Shown here one piece after another: positions 7,538 through 16,208 of a stretch of DNA of 37,810 bases. The translations under genes and the position numbers were made by a program. Origin of the DNA: Chromatiales bacterium (GTDB lineage Bacteria; Pseudomonadota; Gammaproteobacteria; JAHELT01); contig JAHELT010000029.1 in assembly GCA_024644045.1 (NCBI GenBank), positions 1 to 37,810 of the forward strand. Reading direction: 5' to 3'. How positions within the stretch are numbered: the first letter of the stretch is position 1; each line of letters starts with the position of its first letter. The notes below the pieces were generated by a model. It did no database searches. It was not told where the DNA came from and saw nothing but the letters and a program-made list of their open reading frames with translations.

Positions 7538-8221
7538 ATGGTGAACGAGCCGCAACGTCCGCGCATCGGGCTGGTCCACGCGCTGCACGCCTCCATTGCC
7601 GCCATCGAGGCGGCCTTCTCGGAGCTGTGGCCGGCAGCGGAGACCGTAAGCCTCTACGATCAGTCGCTGTACACCGACTTCAACAGGGCCGGGGGCCTGA
7701 CGCCCGCGGTGTATCAGCGCATCGAGTCGCTGCTTCGCTACAGTGCCGACAGCGGCGTGCAGGCGATTCTGTTCACCGGCTCGTTGTTTGGGGAGCCGGT
7801 CGAGGCGGCGCGCGAGCGCCTCACGGTGCCGGTCTTGACCGCCTACGAGGCAATGATCGAAGAAGCCTTCACGGGGCGCAAACGGCCCCGGCTCGGACTG
7901 CTGGCCACTGCCGCGGGCACTGCCGACATGATGAGCACCGACATCGGGGAGTACGCCGCCGCACAGGGCCTCGACTTCGAGCTCGAGGCGAAGACCATCG
8001 CAGGTGCCATCGACGCGCTGCTGTGGGGCGACCGTGAGGAGCACGACGAGCTGGTGCTGGCGGCCGCCAGGGAGCTGGGTGCCTGCGACGTGCTAATGCT
8101 TGCCCAGTTCTCGATGGCGCCGGTGGCGCGGCGCATTCCTGAGCTGCCCGGACGGCAGGTGCTCACCAGTCCGGGTTCTGCCGTGGCAAAGCTCAAGCGT
8201 TTGCTGGGCGAAGATCGCTGA
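7538..8221 (+). CDS. Asp/Glu racemase-fold protein, probably without catalytic Cys pair
   Basis: A 227-residue protein with the two-domain fold of the aspartate/glutamate/hydantoin racemase superfamily. Seen: PRIGLVHALHASIAAIE at the start, AILFTGSLFGEPVE near residues 75-90, PRLGLLATAAGTADMM at about 120, and DVLMLAQFSMAPVARRI near 190. Cofactor-independent racemases use two cysteines; here the first position reads TGS and the second QFS, and the only cysteine in the protein is in GACDV. It may therefore be a lyase/decarboxylase-like or non-catalytic relative. GGGGAGG lies two bases before the ATG. It is monocistronic; 198 bp separate it from the next gene. Confidence 0.8.
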   Translation: MVNEPQRPRIGLVHALHASIAAIEAAFSELWPAAETVSLYDQSLYTDFNRAGGLTPAVYQRIESLLRYSADSGVQAILFTGSLFGEPVEAARERLTVPVLTAYEAMIEEAFTGRKRPRLGLLATAAGTADMMSTDIGEYAAAQGLDFELEAKTIAGAIDALLWGDREEHDELVLAAARELGACDVLMLAQFSMAPVARRIPELPGRQVLTSPGSAVAKLKRLLGEDR

Positions 8222-8419
8222 AACCTGACCGGCCGGACCAAGGTATGCGCTCGTCGCGACCCGGCACACCTTGACGCCGCCGTAACACAACAACCGCCTG
8301 ACTGCTGTATGGTGCTGCCGCAGGGCGCATGCGCCGATTCCCTGTGGCTGACAAAAATCTGATTGCGGACGCACACCCTGTTGCTGTAAGACTACCGGGT
8401 TTAATCAAGGAGACAGGCT

Positions 8420-9205
8420 ATGGAACTGGAGGGCAAGAACGCCATCGTTACCGGCTCGACCAGCGGCATCGGTCTGGGCATGGCCGAGGCGCTGGCACAG
8501 GCCGGCTGCAACATCATGCTCAACGGCCTGGGTGACGCGGATGAGATCGAGGAGACGCGCGCTAAACTTGCGGACGAGACGCAACGCAATGTGCTCTTCT
8601 CGCCCGCCAACATGCTCGAGCCCGAACAAATCGCCGAGATGGTGGCTACGGCCAGAAGCGAGCTGGGTTCGGTAGACATTCTTGTCAACAACGCGGGCAT
8701 CCAGCACGTGGCGCCGGTTGAAGAGTTTCCGGTGGCGAAGTGGGACGCCATCATCGGGATCAACCTGTCGGCGGCGTTCCATGGCATACGCGCGGCGGTG
8801 CCACACATGAAGAACCAGGGATCCGGTCGGATCGTCAACCTGGCGTCTGCCCATGCCCTGGTCGCTTCCCCGTTCAAATGCGCCTACGTGGCGGCCAAGC
8901 ACGGACTTGCAGGTCTCACGAAGACCGTGGCACTGGAAGTCGCCGAGCACCATATCACCGTCAATGCGATCTGCCCCGGGTACGTGCTCACGCCGCTGGT
9001 GGAAGGCCAGATCCCGGACACCGCCAGGTCACGCGGCATCAGTGAGGAGGAAGTCAAACGCGACGTCCTGCTCGCCGCCCAGCCTACCAAGGAGTTCGTT
9101 ACCATCGAGCAGATCGGCGCTTTGGCCGTGTTCCTGTGCGGCGACGCGGCCGCCTCGATCACCGGCGCGATCCTGCCTGTGGATGGCGGCTGGACGGCCC
9201 AGTAG
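8420..9205 (+). CDS. bdhA: 3-hydroxybutyrate dehydrogenase
   Basis: A 261-residue short-chain dehydrogenase that interconverts 3-hydroxybutyrate and acetoacetate with NAD. Seen: TGSTSGIG (11-18) binds the nucleotide; NNAG (90-93) follows; Asn115, Ser143, Tyr156 and Lys160 form the catalytic tetrad; LPVDGGWTAQ ends the protein as in bacterial 3-HBDHs. The segment ICPGYVLTPLVEGQI with the following flexible lid is specific to this enzyme rather than to general SDRs. AAGGAGA stands before the ATG. The patatin gene starts 19 bp after the stop, suggesting an operon in polyhydroxybutyrate or ketone-body use. A 12-bp palindrome (GGCGCATGCGCC) lies about 90 bp upstream. Confidence 0.93.
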   Translation: MELEGKNAIVTGSTSGIGLGMAEALAQAGCNIMLNGLGDADEIEETRAKLADETQRNVLFSPANMLEPEQIAEMVATARSELGSVDILVNNAGIQHVAPVEEFPVAKWDAIIGINLSAAFHGIRAAVPHMKNQGSGRIVNLASAHALVASPFKCAYVAAKHGLAGLTKTVALEVAEHHITVNAICPGYVLTPLVEGQIPDTARSRGISEEEVKRDVLLAAQPTKEFVTIEQIGALAVFLCGDAAASITGAILPVDGGWTAQ

Positions 9206-9224
9206 TGGCCGCCGGTTCACGCGC

Positions 9225-10313
9225 ATGAGCGAGTCCAGGGTAAAGCCGGAACGGGACGGCGACATGCAGGCGATGGCCGAACGCCCCGGGTGGGTCCGCC
9301 CCAACACCAAGGCCGTGAACCTGGCGCTGCAGGGCGGCGGCGCTCACGGGGCGTTCACCTGGGGGGTGATCGATCAGCTGCTCGAGGACGGACGCATCAG
9401 CTTCGAGGCCATCTCGGGCACGTCGGCGGGCGCCATGAACGCCGTGGTCATCGCCGACGGGATGCTCCGGGGTGGACCCGAGGCGGCGCGCGAGGCGCTG
9501 CACGATTTCTGGTACGCGGTGTCGGTCGATGGGGCGAAGAACCCGGTCAAACGCAATCCGATCAACTGGTTTCTCGGCGACTGGAGCCTCGACAACTCGC
9601 CGAGCTATCTGTTCTTCGACGTGTTCACGCGCATGGTATCGCCCTACGAGGTAAACCCCTTCAACATCAATCCACTGCGCACGCTGATCGAGGATCGCGT
9701 GGAGTTCGAGCGGCTGCGCAGCTGCACGCAGACCAAGCTGTTCGTACCCGCCACCAACGTGCACACGGGGCGCGTGCGCGTATTCAAGACCTGGGAAATG
9801 ACGGCGGATGCAGTGCTGGCATCCGCGTGCCTGCCGTTTCTGTTCCAGGCGATCGAAATCGAGGGGGTTCCCTATTGGGACGGGGGCTACATGGGCAACC
9901 CCGTTCTGTTCCCGTTCTTCGATTCCTGCGCGAGCGCTGATGTGCTGCTCATTCAGATCAATCCTCTGGAGCGCAGGGAGACGCCGCGCACGGCACGCGA
10001 AATCCTCAACCGGGTCAACGAGATCACCTTCAACGCCTCGCTGATGAAGGAGTTCCGCGCCATAGAGTTCGTGTCGCGCCTGATCGAGAGCGGCAAGTTG
10101 GACCCTGCAGAGTACACGCAGATCAAGCTGCACCGGGTCGAGGACGACACGGCCCTGGAGCCACTGTCCGCCTCCTCCAAGCTCAACACCGAGTGGGCGT
10201 TCTTCGAGCACCTGCGCGACGTCGGGCGCGAGGCTGCACAGCGCTGGCTGGACGAAAACTACGAACAGGTCGGCAGTCGTTCGACCGTGGACATCCGGGC
10301 GCTGTTTCAGTAG
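9225..10313 (+). CDS. Patatin-like phospholipase/esterase
   Basis: A 362-residue serine hydrolase with a Ser-Asp dyad. Seen: GGGAHG (37-42) is the oxyanion hole, GTSAG (65-69) holds nucleophile Ser67, and DGGY holds Asp219. The C-terminal half is helical and charged, as in bacterial cytoplasmic patatins; no signal peptide. The frame is open far upstream through the dehydrogenase, but ATG at 9225 gives the family's usual N-terminus, with GWVRPNTKAVNLALQGGGAHG following. No strong ribosome-binding site, so translational coupling to the dehydrogenase is likely. Substrate may be a phospholipid or a polyester; the pairing with 3-hydroxybutyrate dehydrogenase makes polyhydroxyalkanoate-related hydrolysis plausible (inference). 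Confidence 0.9.
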   Translation: MSESRVKPERDGDMQAMAERPGWVRPNTKAVNLALQGGGAHGAFTWGVIDQLLEDGRISFEAISGTSAGAMNAVVIADGMLRGGPEAAREALHDFWYAVSVDGAKNPVKRNPINWFLGDWSLDNSPSYLFFDVFTRMVSPYEVNPFNINPLRTLIEDRVEFERLRSCTQTKLFVPATNVHTGRVRVFKTWEMTADAVLASACLPFLFQAIEIEGVPYWDGGYMGNPVLFPFFDSCASADVLLIQINPLERRETPRTAREILNRVNEITFNASLMKEFRAIEFVSRLIESGKLDPAEYTQIKLHRVEDDTALEPLSASSKLNTEWAFFEHLRDVGREAAQRWLDENYEQVGSRSTVDIRALFQ

Positions 10314-10362
10314 CCGACGCCGAATCGAGCGCGACCGCGAGCCTCTTGCGGAAAAGTGACGG

Positions 10363-10842
10363 CTAGGCGGAGTCGGAACCGGCCAGGCGTTCCTGGTGGG
10401 GCGGCAGCACCACCAGGGTAAACCAGTATTCGGTGATGTCGCCGATCACTTTGACGAACTTGTCGAAGTCGACCGGCTTGACGATGTAGGAGCTGCAGCG
10501 CAGCTTGTACAGCTTGAGCACGTCCGATTCCTGGTCCGACGTCGTCAGCACGACCACCGGAATGTGGTTCATCGTGTTGTCTTGCGCGATCTTTTCCATG
10601 ACTTCCCAGCCGTCCATCAGCGGCAGGTTGAGGTCCAGCAGGATCAGGTCGGGCATCGGGCTGCCGGCGTACTCGCCTTCCCCGCGCAGAAAGCGCATGC
10701 ACTCGCGGCCGTTCTCCACGTGGTGCAGGTGGACGGCAAAGCGCAGCCGCTTGAACCCCAGCTCGGTGAGCAGCACATCGTTCTCGTTGTCTTCGACGAG
10801 CAGGACTTCGGCCACTTTACCCTGCGTGAGATCGAGGCTCAT
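10363..10842 (-). CDS. Single-domain response regulator (Rcp1-type receiver)
   Basis: A 159-residue CheY-like receiver with no output domain. Seen: LLVEDNENDVLLTE (acidic pocket), phospho-acceptor Asp70 in LILLDLNLPLMDG, Thr100 in VVLTTSD, Lys122 in YIVKPVD. The ED-N-x-ND start and the DLNLPLMDG form are typical of Rcp1-like regulators that pair with phytochrome-type kinases. It starts 5 bp after the stop of the kinase at 10848-12104, so the two are co-transcribed and almost certainly partners. With no DNA-binding domain it must act by protein contact or phosphotransfer. The last 15 residues are a short non-conserved tail. Confidence 0.9.
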   Translation of the reverse strand: MSLDLTQGKVAEVLLVEDNENDVLLTELGFKRLRFAVHLHHVENGRECMRFLRGEGEYAGSPMPDLILLDLNLPLMDGWEVMEKIAQDNTMNHIPVVVLTTSDQESDVLKLYKLRCSSYIVKPVDFDKFVKVIGDITEYWFTLVVLPPHQERLAGSDSA

Positions 10843-10847
10843 TGCGT

Positions 10848-12104
10848 TTATCCCCGCGGCAGTGAAAACGAGAAGCGGCTTCCCCCTCCGGGTTGCGACT
10901 CTACCTGCAGTGTCCCGCCGTGACGCTCCACCACGCGTCGGCTCAGCGCCAGACCTATGCCGTTGCCGGGGTACTCGCGATCGCCATGCAGGCGCCTGAA
11001 CATCTCGAAAATACGCGGCTGGTGCTCGGCGGCGATCCCGATACCGTTGTCTTCTACCGTAAGCAGCCAGTTGTCGCCGAGCGCCCGGCAGGAAATATGC
11101 ACGCCTGGTGGATCGGGGCCGTGGAATTTCAGTGCGTTTTCGATCAGATTGCGCAACAGCTGCTGGAGCTGGTTGCGATCACCACGGACCGTCGGCAGTG
11201 CTTCACGGCTGACCGACCCCCGTTTAGCGTTGATTTCCTCGGCAAGCAGCGCGACCACTTCGTCGCAGACCTCGTTCAGCGATACGCGCACCGGCGCGCG
11301 CGGTTGTGAATCCACGCGTGAGTAAGCCAGCAGATCGTCAATCAGCGTTTTCAAACGTGCCGCTGACTCCAGCGTGCGGCATATCCAGTCAGCGGCTTCC
11401 GGGTCCAGGTGGTCGGCGTAACGTTCCTGCACGAGCTGCAAAAAGCTGGTGATCGCACGCAGCGGTGTCTGCAGGTCGTGAGACGCCACGTAGGCGAAAC
11501 GGCTCAGTTCGAGATTGCTGCGTTCGAGCGCTGCGTTGGCGTCGCGCAGCTCGGCACTCTGGCGCGCGAGGTAATCGGTGCGCACTGCCACCTGCTGCTC
11601 CAGCTCGGTCTCGTGCACAAGCTGCCGCGCTTCGCTGGCCATCGTGCGCGTGACAAACCATGCAGTGACGCCGATTGCCAGCAGTGCAAGGACGCGGTTG
11701 GCAATGACCTTAGACACCTCGCCGCCGACCGGCGAGAACGAGAAACCGAGAATGACGAGTAATACGCTTGCCGCCGTGATGCACCACACGAAAGGCAGGT
11801 GATGACGAAAGTATGCCAACGCCACCGCCACGACGTAGCACACGCCGACTGCCACACCCAGCTCGATGGCAAGATCGAGCAACAGCACGACCAGCATGTA
11901 GAGCGCGAGCAGAGGGGTGAGCCAGGGCACCCGCAAGGGTCGACGCACCGGCGTCGATGCGTGCTCCAGTGTTTGGAATACGGTACTGCGCATACCCAGG
12001 ACCGCAGCGAGCGGACCGGGTATGTGCCATCGGCACTGATGTTTCTGCGCCGGGCTTATTTTTGCGGCGGAGGTGGTCATCACTCCTACGAATCGCCCCT
12101 TCAT
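10848..12104 (-). CDS. Membrane sensor histidine kinase
   Basis: Up to 418 residues. About four hydrophobic segments (roughly 62-80, 84-98, 106-122, 134-152) form a membrane sensor with little periplasmic loop. A coiled coil (155-200) leads to HisKA with His209 in VASHDLQTPLR, then HATPase motifs NLIENALKFH (N box), VEDNGIGI (G1) and GNGIGLALS (G2). The DLQTPLR form matches the phytochrome-like kinase class that pairs with Rcp1-type regulators, and such a regulator follows 5 bp downstream. The start is uncertain: ATG at 12104 has no ribosome-binding site, while ATG at 12080 has AGGAG two bases upstream. The preceding gene ends 39 bp before, so the three genes look like one operon. Confidence 0.88.
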   Translation of the reverse strand: MKGRFVGVMTTSAAKISPAQKHQCRWHIPGPLAAVLGMRSTVFQTLEHASTPVRRPLRVPWLTPLLALYMLVVLLLDLAIELGVAVGVCYVVAVALAYFRHHLPFVWCITAASVLLVILGFSFSPVGGEVSKVIANRVLALLAIGVTAWFVTRTMASEARQLVHETELEQQVAVRTDYLARQSAELRDANAALERSNLELSRFAYVASHDLQTPLRAITSFLQLVQERYADHLDPEAADWICRTLESAARLKTLIDDLLAYSRVDSQPRAPVRVSLNEVCDEVVALLAEEINAKRGSVSREALPTVRGDRNQLQQLLRNLIENALKFHGPDPPGVHISCRALGDNWLLTVEDNGIGIAAEHQPRIFEMFRRLHGDREYPGNGIGLALSRRVVERHGGTLQVESQPGGGSRFSFSLPRG

Positions 12105-12143
12105 ATGCGCCAGACCAGGTGCGGACCGCCCATCGGCGTCTGG

Positions 12144-13127
12144 TCAAGAGCTGGCCGGTGCGTGCGCGATTGCACTCGCACGGGCGGTTTCTCCGGCCGT
12201 GTGATTGAGCTGCCAGATGCTCTCGATAGCGCGTGTCGATGTATCGAACCATGCCGGCGCCGAAAGCGGGTAATTTCCGCCTTCGACGCTCGCATGGTGC
12301 ATGCCCACCCCTGGCTCTTCCAGTTGCTTGAGGAAGCTTTGCCTGACTTTTTCGAATTCGGTCAGAACCTGCGCGGGAACGCGTTCCGACCGGACCATGG
12401 CTTCCGCCATACGCCAGTGCGAGTGAAGCCGTTTCTGATACCGGCCAAGCCGCTCCTGCTCGCGTCGCGGCAGTGGCCGGCCGAGCACCGCGGCCGCACT
12501 GAGCAGGGCGCGCTCCCGACCGGCGATGTCGCCGAGTCGCCACGCATATTGCTGCAGGTGCAGGGTGTTGCGCACCCCCGGATCGGCCCTTGCGATTTGG
12601 CGATGCACCGCGACCAGCAGACGCTCCAGGGCCTTGATGCGCTGCGTGGCGATTGTGAACCAGCGCAGCGGCAAACCGCGCTCACGCTGACTCGGCAACG
12701 TCGCGAGATCCTGATCGACCATGGCGCGCAGCGCTTCGAGATCCCGCTTGGTCAGACGGAATCCGTAGAGGTTTTGCGGGCTGTTCGGCAACACGTCACT
12801 TGCTGCCACGACGGCGCCTGCCAGCGCGGTTTCACTGAGTGAGCGACGTTCCGCGATTGTCGCGCGCAGATCCTCCAGAGCAGGCGCTGGCGCGTGCAGG
12901 GCGTAGTACACTAACCCGCGCTCCACCGCCAGCGCGGCGGCGGCTTGCTGCAGCAGGGCAGTAGCCGAGAAAGCCCGTTCGAGTTGTACACGCGTCAGCG
13001 CCGGTGGCTTCGAGGTTTCGCGTTCGAACACGGCCGCTACAACGATGAGCAACGCGACTGCTGCCAGCGTGCCCGTCACGATCCAGGTACCGATGCGACT
13101 TGTCACCTTTCCTTCAGACTCGTTCAC
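12144..13127 (-). CDS. Membrane-anchored helical sensor protein (NIT/DAHL-like), no output domain
   Basis: A 327-residue protein: short cytoplasmic N-terminus, one membrane helix (about residues 14-34, RIGTWIVTGTLAAVALLIVV), and then about 290 mostly helical residues probably in the periplasm. No HAMP, kinase or methyl-accepting domain follows, so the usual receptor output is missing. The helical Arg/Leu-rich layout resembles nitrate/nitrite-sensing (NIT) or DAHL-type sensor domains; this is by general look, not by a diagnostic motif. GTG at 13127 is chosen because AGGAG lies 8 bases upstream; the open frame beyond it to 13295 is Pro/Arg-rich. It is first in an operon with a kinase and receiver, so it may feed a signal to that kinase. 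Confidence 0.65.
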   Translation of the reverse strand: MNESEGKVTSRIGTWIVTGTLAAVALLIVVAAVFERETSKPPALTRVQLERAFSATALLQQAAAALAVERGLVYYALHAPAPALEDLRATIAERRSLSETALAGAVVAASDVLPNSPQNLYGFRLTKRDLEALRAMVDQDLATLPSQRERGLPLRWFTIATQRIKALERLLVAVHRQIARADPGVRNTLHLQQYAWRLGDIAGRERALLSAAAVLGRPLPRREQERLGRYQKRLHSHWRMAEAMVRSERVPAQVLTEFEKVRQSFLKQLEEPGVGMHHASVEGGNYPLSAPAWFDTSTRAIESIWQLNHTAGETARASAIAHAPASS

Positions 13128-13531
13128 GATAAATCTCCTGATCCGCAGGGCTGCGTTTGTGGATCCAAATGATGTAAGGGTTACCCGCGGCGGGGTGCCG
13201 GGGGGTGGCGGACACCTGACAGCCAGAGCAGCGAGACGTGTCTGCTTCACTCCGCCATGGCACCGACCCCGACAACGCGTGAGGTAACGGTCCATGTCGA
13301 GAGAAACCGGACAGTTTCACGGGCAGGGGCAAAGGTGGTTGCCGATCTGGATCCTCACGCATGATCCACGCCCTCCACTCGTGCTCCGCCCCGCTATCGG
13401 ATGACCCGGCGGAGGCGATCCGACCTTTGCGCCGTCGGCTCGGCTGGCTGGCTACGACGCTGTCACGCTGCCTGCGCAGCGTCCACGTTAGGAAACTACT
13501 GCAACGCGCCGGACAGCGAAACTGGGGTTAC

Positions 13532-13591
13532 CACGTAAGTTCTACGTACCAGCACGTAGTGTTGACCGCGGTGCTCCGAGAAGCGTACGTT
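13532..13591 (+). promoter_or_regulatory. Phased ACGTA array and promoter before the FixL-like kinase
   Basis: CACGTA (13532), TACGTA (13543) and CACGTA (13553) recur at 11- and 10-bp steps, that is, on one face of the helix. TTGACC (13562-13567) and TACGTT (13586-13591) follow as -35 and -10 with an 18-bp spacer. Activator sites ending at the -35 fit a class II activated promoter for the kinase gene at 13715. The rest of 13128-13714 shows no gene; the frame 13361-13594 has no domain. Confidence 0.45.
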
Positions 13592-13714
13592 TAGACCCGG
13601 GCTGTCACGTGGCAGCTGAGTCACGTCGGGTTATTGTGTGGCTTGCAACGCAAGTTACTTTCGTCCGGCTTCGCGCGAGGCCAGGGTGGACGGGCGAAAG
13701 GTTAGCGTGATGGG

Positions 13715-15565
13715 ATGAGGCAGGCGTCGATGAATCGCGGCGGCGAAGATCGGGATGTCGAAGGCTTGTATGGCGCAAGCGCTCAGGACGATAGCGTCGG
13801 CGTTGCCCCTGCATTCGTCGACGAGTCGCGGCTGCTGAAGCACCTCGTATTGTCGGTTGCCCAGGCGCCCGACACCATCTCGGCGATGGCGACCGCGCTG
13901 CGTGAGATCTGCCGGGCCACCGGGTGGGATTACGGCGAGGCGTGGCTGCCGGAGGCGGACGACGATGTGCTGGCCCTGCACCCGGTGTGGCACACCGCGA
14001 GCCTGGAGCTCAGCCGCTTCGAAACTGAGTTCGAGGGCACGCGCTGGGTCAAAGGACAAGGTCTGCCGGGCCGGGTCTGGGCCTCGCGCGCCCCGGAATG
14101 GCTACACGACTTGACGGACAGTTCCGCTTTCGTGCGTGCTGCCGCGGCCGCGCGGACCGGCTTCCAGGCAGGACTGGGTGTGCCGGTGCTCGCAGGCGAC
14201 GACGTGGTGGCGGTGGTGGTGTTCTTTACCCGGCACCCGCGGCCCGCCGAGGAACAGCGCGTCGGGTTGGTCAACGCGGCGCTCGCCCCGCTCGGTCCCG
14301 TCATTCAACGCATGCGCGCCGAGGAAGCGTTAAAAACGCTGAATCGCACGCTCGAACGAAGGGTCGCTGAACGAACGGCCGAGCTGGAGCAAAGTAATGC
14401 CGACCTGCGCGCCGAGATAGCGAAACGCGCGAGCTTCGAGCGCGAGTTGCGCAGCAGTGAAGCCAAGCTCAAGCGCGCGCAGACGCTCGCCGGTCTCGGC
14501 AGCTTCGAACTGTCTCTTGATACCGCTGCTCAAACGCACTGGTCGGACGAGGCGTGCCGGATCCTCGGGATTGGCGCTCCAGCTTCGAGCATGACGACGA
14601 GCGGTTTCGTCGAGGCGGCCGTGCATGGCGACGATCGAGCGCGGGTAGCGCTGTGTTTCGAGCAAGCCGTGCTGGCGCGTAAACCTTTCGACATCGAGTA
14701 CCGGGTCGAGTGGCCGAATGGCGATGTGCGTACCGTGTTCAATGCCGGCCGTCCGCTCTATAAAAGGGGAAGGCCTGTCAAGCTTGCGTGCACCGTCCTC
14801 GACGTCACTGAGCGGCGTGACGCAGAGCAGGCGCTGCTCGAGTATCGCAATGAGCTTGCTCATCTCGCCCGCGTGGCGACCGTGGGTGAACTCGCCACGG
14901 GGCTCGCGCATGAGCTCAATCAGCCGCTGTCCGCCATTTCGCACACTGCGCAGGCTTGTCTGCGCTGGCTTCAGTCGGGCCGCACGGACCAACGGGAAAT
15001 TCTCGAACAGCTGCAGCATGTTTCCGCGGAGGCGCGCCGCGCGAGCGAAATTGTGCGGCGGTTGCGTGAATACCTACGCAAGCGAACAACGCAACACACT
15101 CGCGTCGATTTGAACGCGGTGGTTGAGGACACGCTGCGGTTGCTCGAGCGCTCGGCGCAGCAGGCTGGCGTGCGCGTCAACCGCGAGTTGGCGCAACCGC
15201 TCCCGTCGGTAACGGCCGACGAAATCCAGATCGGTCAGGTGATCCTCAATGTGGTGCGTAACGCGATCGAGGCACTGGCCGACGATTCAGGCCCTCAACG
15301 CGTGATCTCGATCACTACCTCACATGCTGCCGATACCGTGCTCATGGAAGTCGAGGATAGCGGGCCGGGCATCGGCCGGGATGACCTGGGCAAGGTGTTC
15401 GAGCCGTTTTTCACGACGCGCACCGATGGACTGGGTATGGGGCTTGCGATCAGCCGGACGCTCGTCGAGGCCTGCGGTGGCACGCTGGTGGCGCTGCCAT
15501 CGCCGGGCTCGTCGCGTGGGGTGACGTTTCGACTGTCGCTTCCGGTTATGAGCACCCAGGAGTAA
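13715..15565 (+). CDS. Soluble GAF-PAS sensor histidine kinase (FixL-like)
   Basis: A 616-residue cytoplasmic kinase with no membrane segment. Domains: GAF about 35-195 (GWDYGEAWLPE, GQGLPGRVW, GVPVLAGDDVVAVVVFFT); coiled coil 200-255; PAS 255-365 ending in the PAC segment VLDVTERRDAEQAL; HisKA with His399 in GLAHELNQPLSAI; HATPase with NVVRNAIEAL, VEDSGPGIG and TDGLGMGLAIS. The HELNQPL form is that of the FixL/NtrB-like HPK4 class. It is co-transcribed with the FixJ-type regulator whose ATG comes 6 bp after its stop. The signal is unknown: GAF and PAS could bind a small molecule or haem, but no haem-type His was identified. ATG at 13730 is an alternative start. Confidence 0.92.
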   Translation: MRQASMNRGGEDRDVEGLYGASAQDDSVGVAPAFVDESRLLKHLVLSVAQAPDTISAMATALREICRATGWDYGEAWLPEADDDVLALHPVWHTASLELSRFETEFEGTRWVKGQGLPGRVWASRAPEWLHDLTDSSAFVRAAAAARTGFQAGLGVPVLAGDDVVAVVVFFTRHPRPAEEQRVGLVNAALAPLGPVIQRMRAEEALKTLNRTLERRVAERTAELEQSNADLRAEIAKRASFERELRSSEAKLKRAQTLAGLGSFELSLDTAAQTHWSDEACRILGIGAPASSMTTSGFVEAAVHGDDRARVALCFEQAVLARKPFDIEYRVEWPNGDVRTVFNAGRPLYKRGRPVKLACTVLDVTERRDAEQALLEYRNELAHLARVATVGELATGLAHELNQPLSAISHTAQACLRWLQSGRTDQREILEQLQHVSAEARRASEIVRRLREYLRKRTTQHTRVDLNAVVEDTLRLLERSAQQAGVRVNRELAQPLPSVTADEIQIGQVILNVVRNAIEALADDSGPQRVISITTSHAADTVLMEVEDSGPGIGRDDLGKVFEPFFTTRTDGLGMGLAISRTLVEACGGTLVALPSPGSSRGVTFRLSLPVMSTQE

Positions 15566-15571
15566 GGTTGG

Positions 15572-16189
15572 ATGACACGCGCCGGGCTTACCGTGTTTCT
15601 GATCGACGACGATCCGGGATTACGCAAAGCACTGGGTTTCCTGCTGCGGTCGGTGGACCTGGACGTGCAGGCGTACGCTTCCGCCGGCGCCTTCCTGCAA
15701 CGTTATGAGCCCGGTATGCGTGGCTGTCTGCTGGTTGACGTGCGCATGCCCAGCATGAGCGGCCTGGAGTTCCAGGTCGAGCTGCGGCGGCGCGGCATCG
15801 ATCTACCGCTCGTCATGCTTACCGCGTACGCGGACGTCCCGATGGCAGTGCGTGCGATGCAAGGCGGTGCCGTGGATTTTTTCGAGAAGCCGGTCAATGA
15901 GCAAGCACTGCTCGACTGTATTCACCGGGTGTTTGCGGCGGAGGCTGAGCGGAGCGAGCCGGCAGCGCATTTCGCGCCCGTGGCCGCGCAACGCGCTCGC
16001 TTGACGTCCCGCCAGCGGGAGGTCTTTGATCTGCTCATGCAGGGTCTGCAGAACAAGGCGATTGCCGAGGCGCTCGGGATCAGCGTTCGGACAGTGGAGG
16101 TGCACCGATCCAAGATTCTCAAGACGCTCGGCGCACCCTCCGTGACCCATCTCATCAGGGAGCTGCTGCAGCGCGCAGTCTCGCACTGA
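15572..16189 (+). CDS. FixJ/LuxR-family response regulator
   Basis: A 205-residue two-domain regulator. Receiver about 6-120: acidic pocket in FLIDDDPG, phospho-acceptor Asp56 in LLVDVRMPSMSG, Thr in MLTAYAD, Lys in FFEKPV. LuxR/GerE helix-turn-helix about 140-203: LTSRQREVFDLLMQGLQNKA, then ISVRTVEVHRSKILKTLG. This is the FixJ/NarL architecture, and it is paired with the kinase immediately before it (6-bp gap, GGAGTAAGG before the ATG). The ACGTA array upstream of the kinase is a natural candidate for its binding site. Target genes are unknown; the nearby PaaK-like ligase and CoA-transferase are possible ones but carry no visible matching array. Confidence 0.93.
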   Translation: MTRAGLTVFLIDDDPGLRKALGFLLRSVDLDVQAYASAGAFLQRYEPGMRGCLLVDVRMPSMSGLEFQVELRRRGIDLPLVMLTAYADVPMAVRAMQGGAVDFFEKPVNEQALLDCIHRVFAAEAERSEPAAHFAPVAAQRARLTSRQREVFDLLMQGLQNKAIAEALGISVRTVEVHRSKILKTLGAPSVTHLIRELLQRAVSH

Positions 16190-16208
16190 GGCGGCCCGGG
16201 GACGCGGG

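Noticed and set aside
8324-8335. Perfect palindrome GGCGCATGCGCC before the 3-hydroxybutyrate dehydrogenase gene
   Set aside because: Alternating GC palindromes of this length occur by chance in such GC-rich DNA, and no promoter elements are positioned around it.
13361-13594. 77-residue open frame before the FixL-like kinase
   Set aside because: No ribosome-binding site and no domain; it overlaps the ACGTA array and promoter.
14330-15019. 229-residue antisense frame within the FixL-like kinase gene
   Set aside because: The opposite strand carries intact PAS and HisKA motifs; the antisense product shows no domain.
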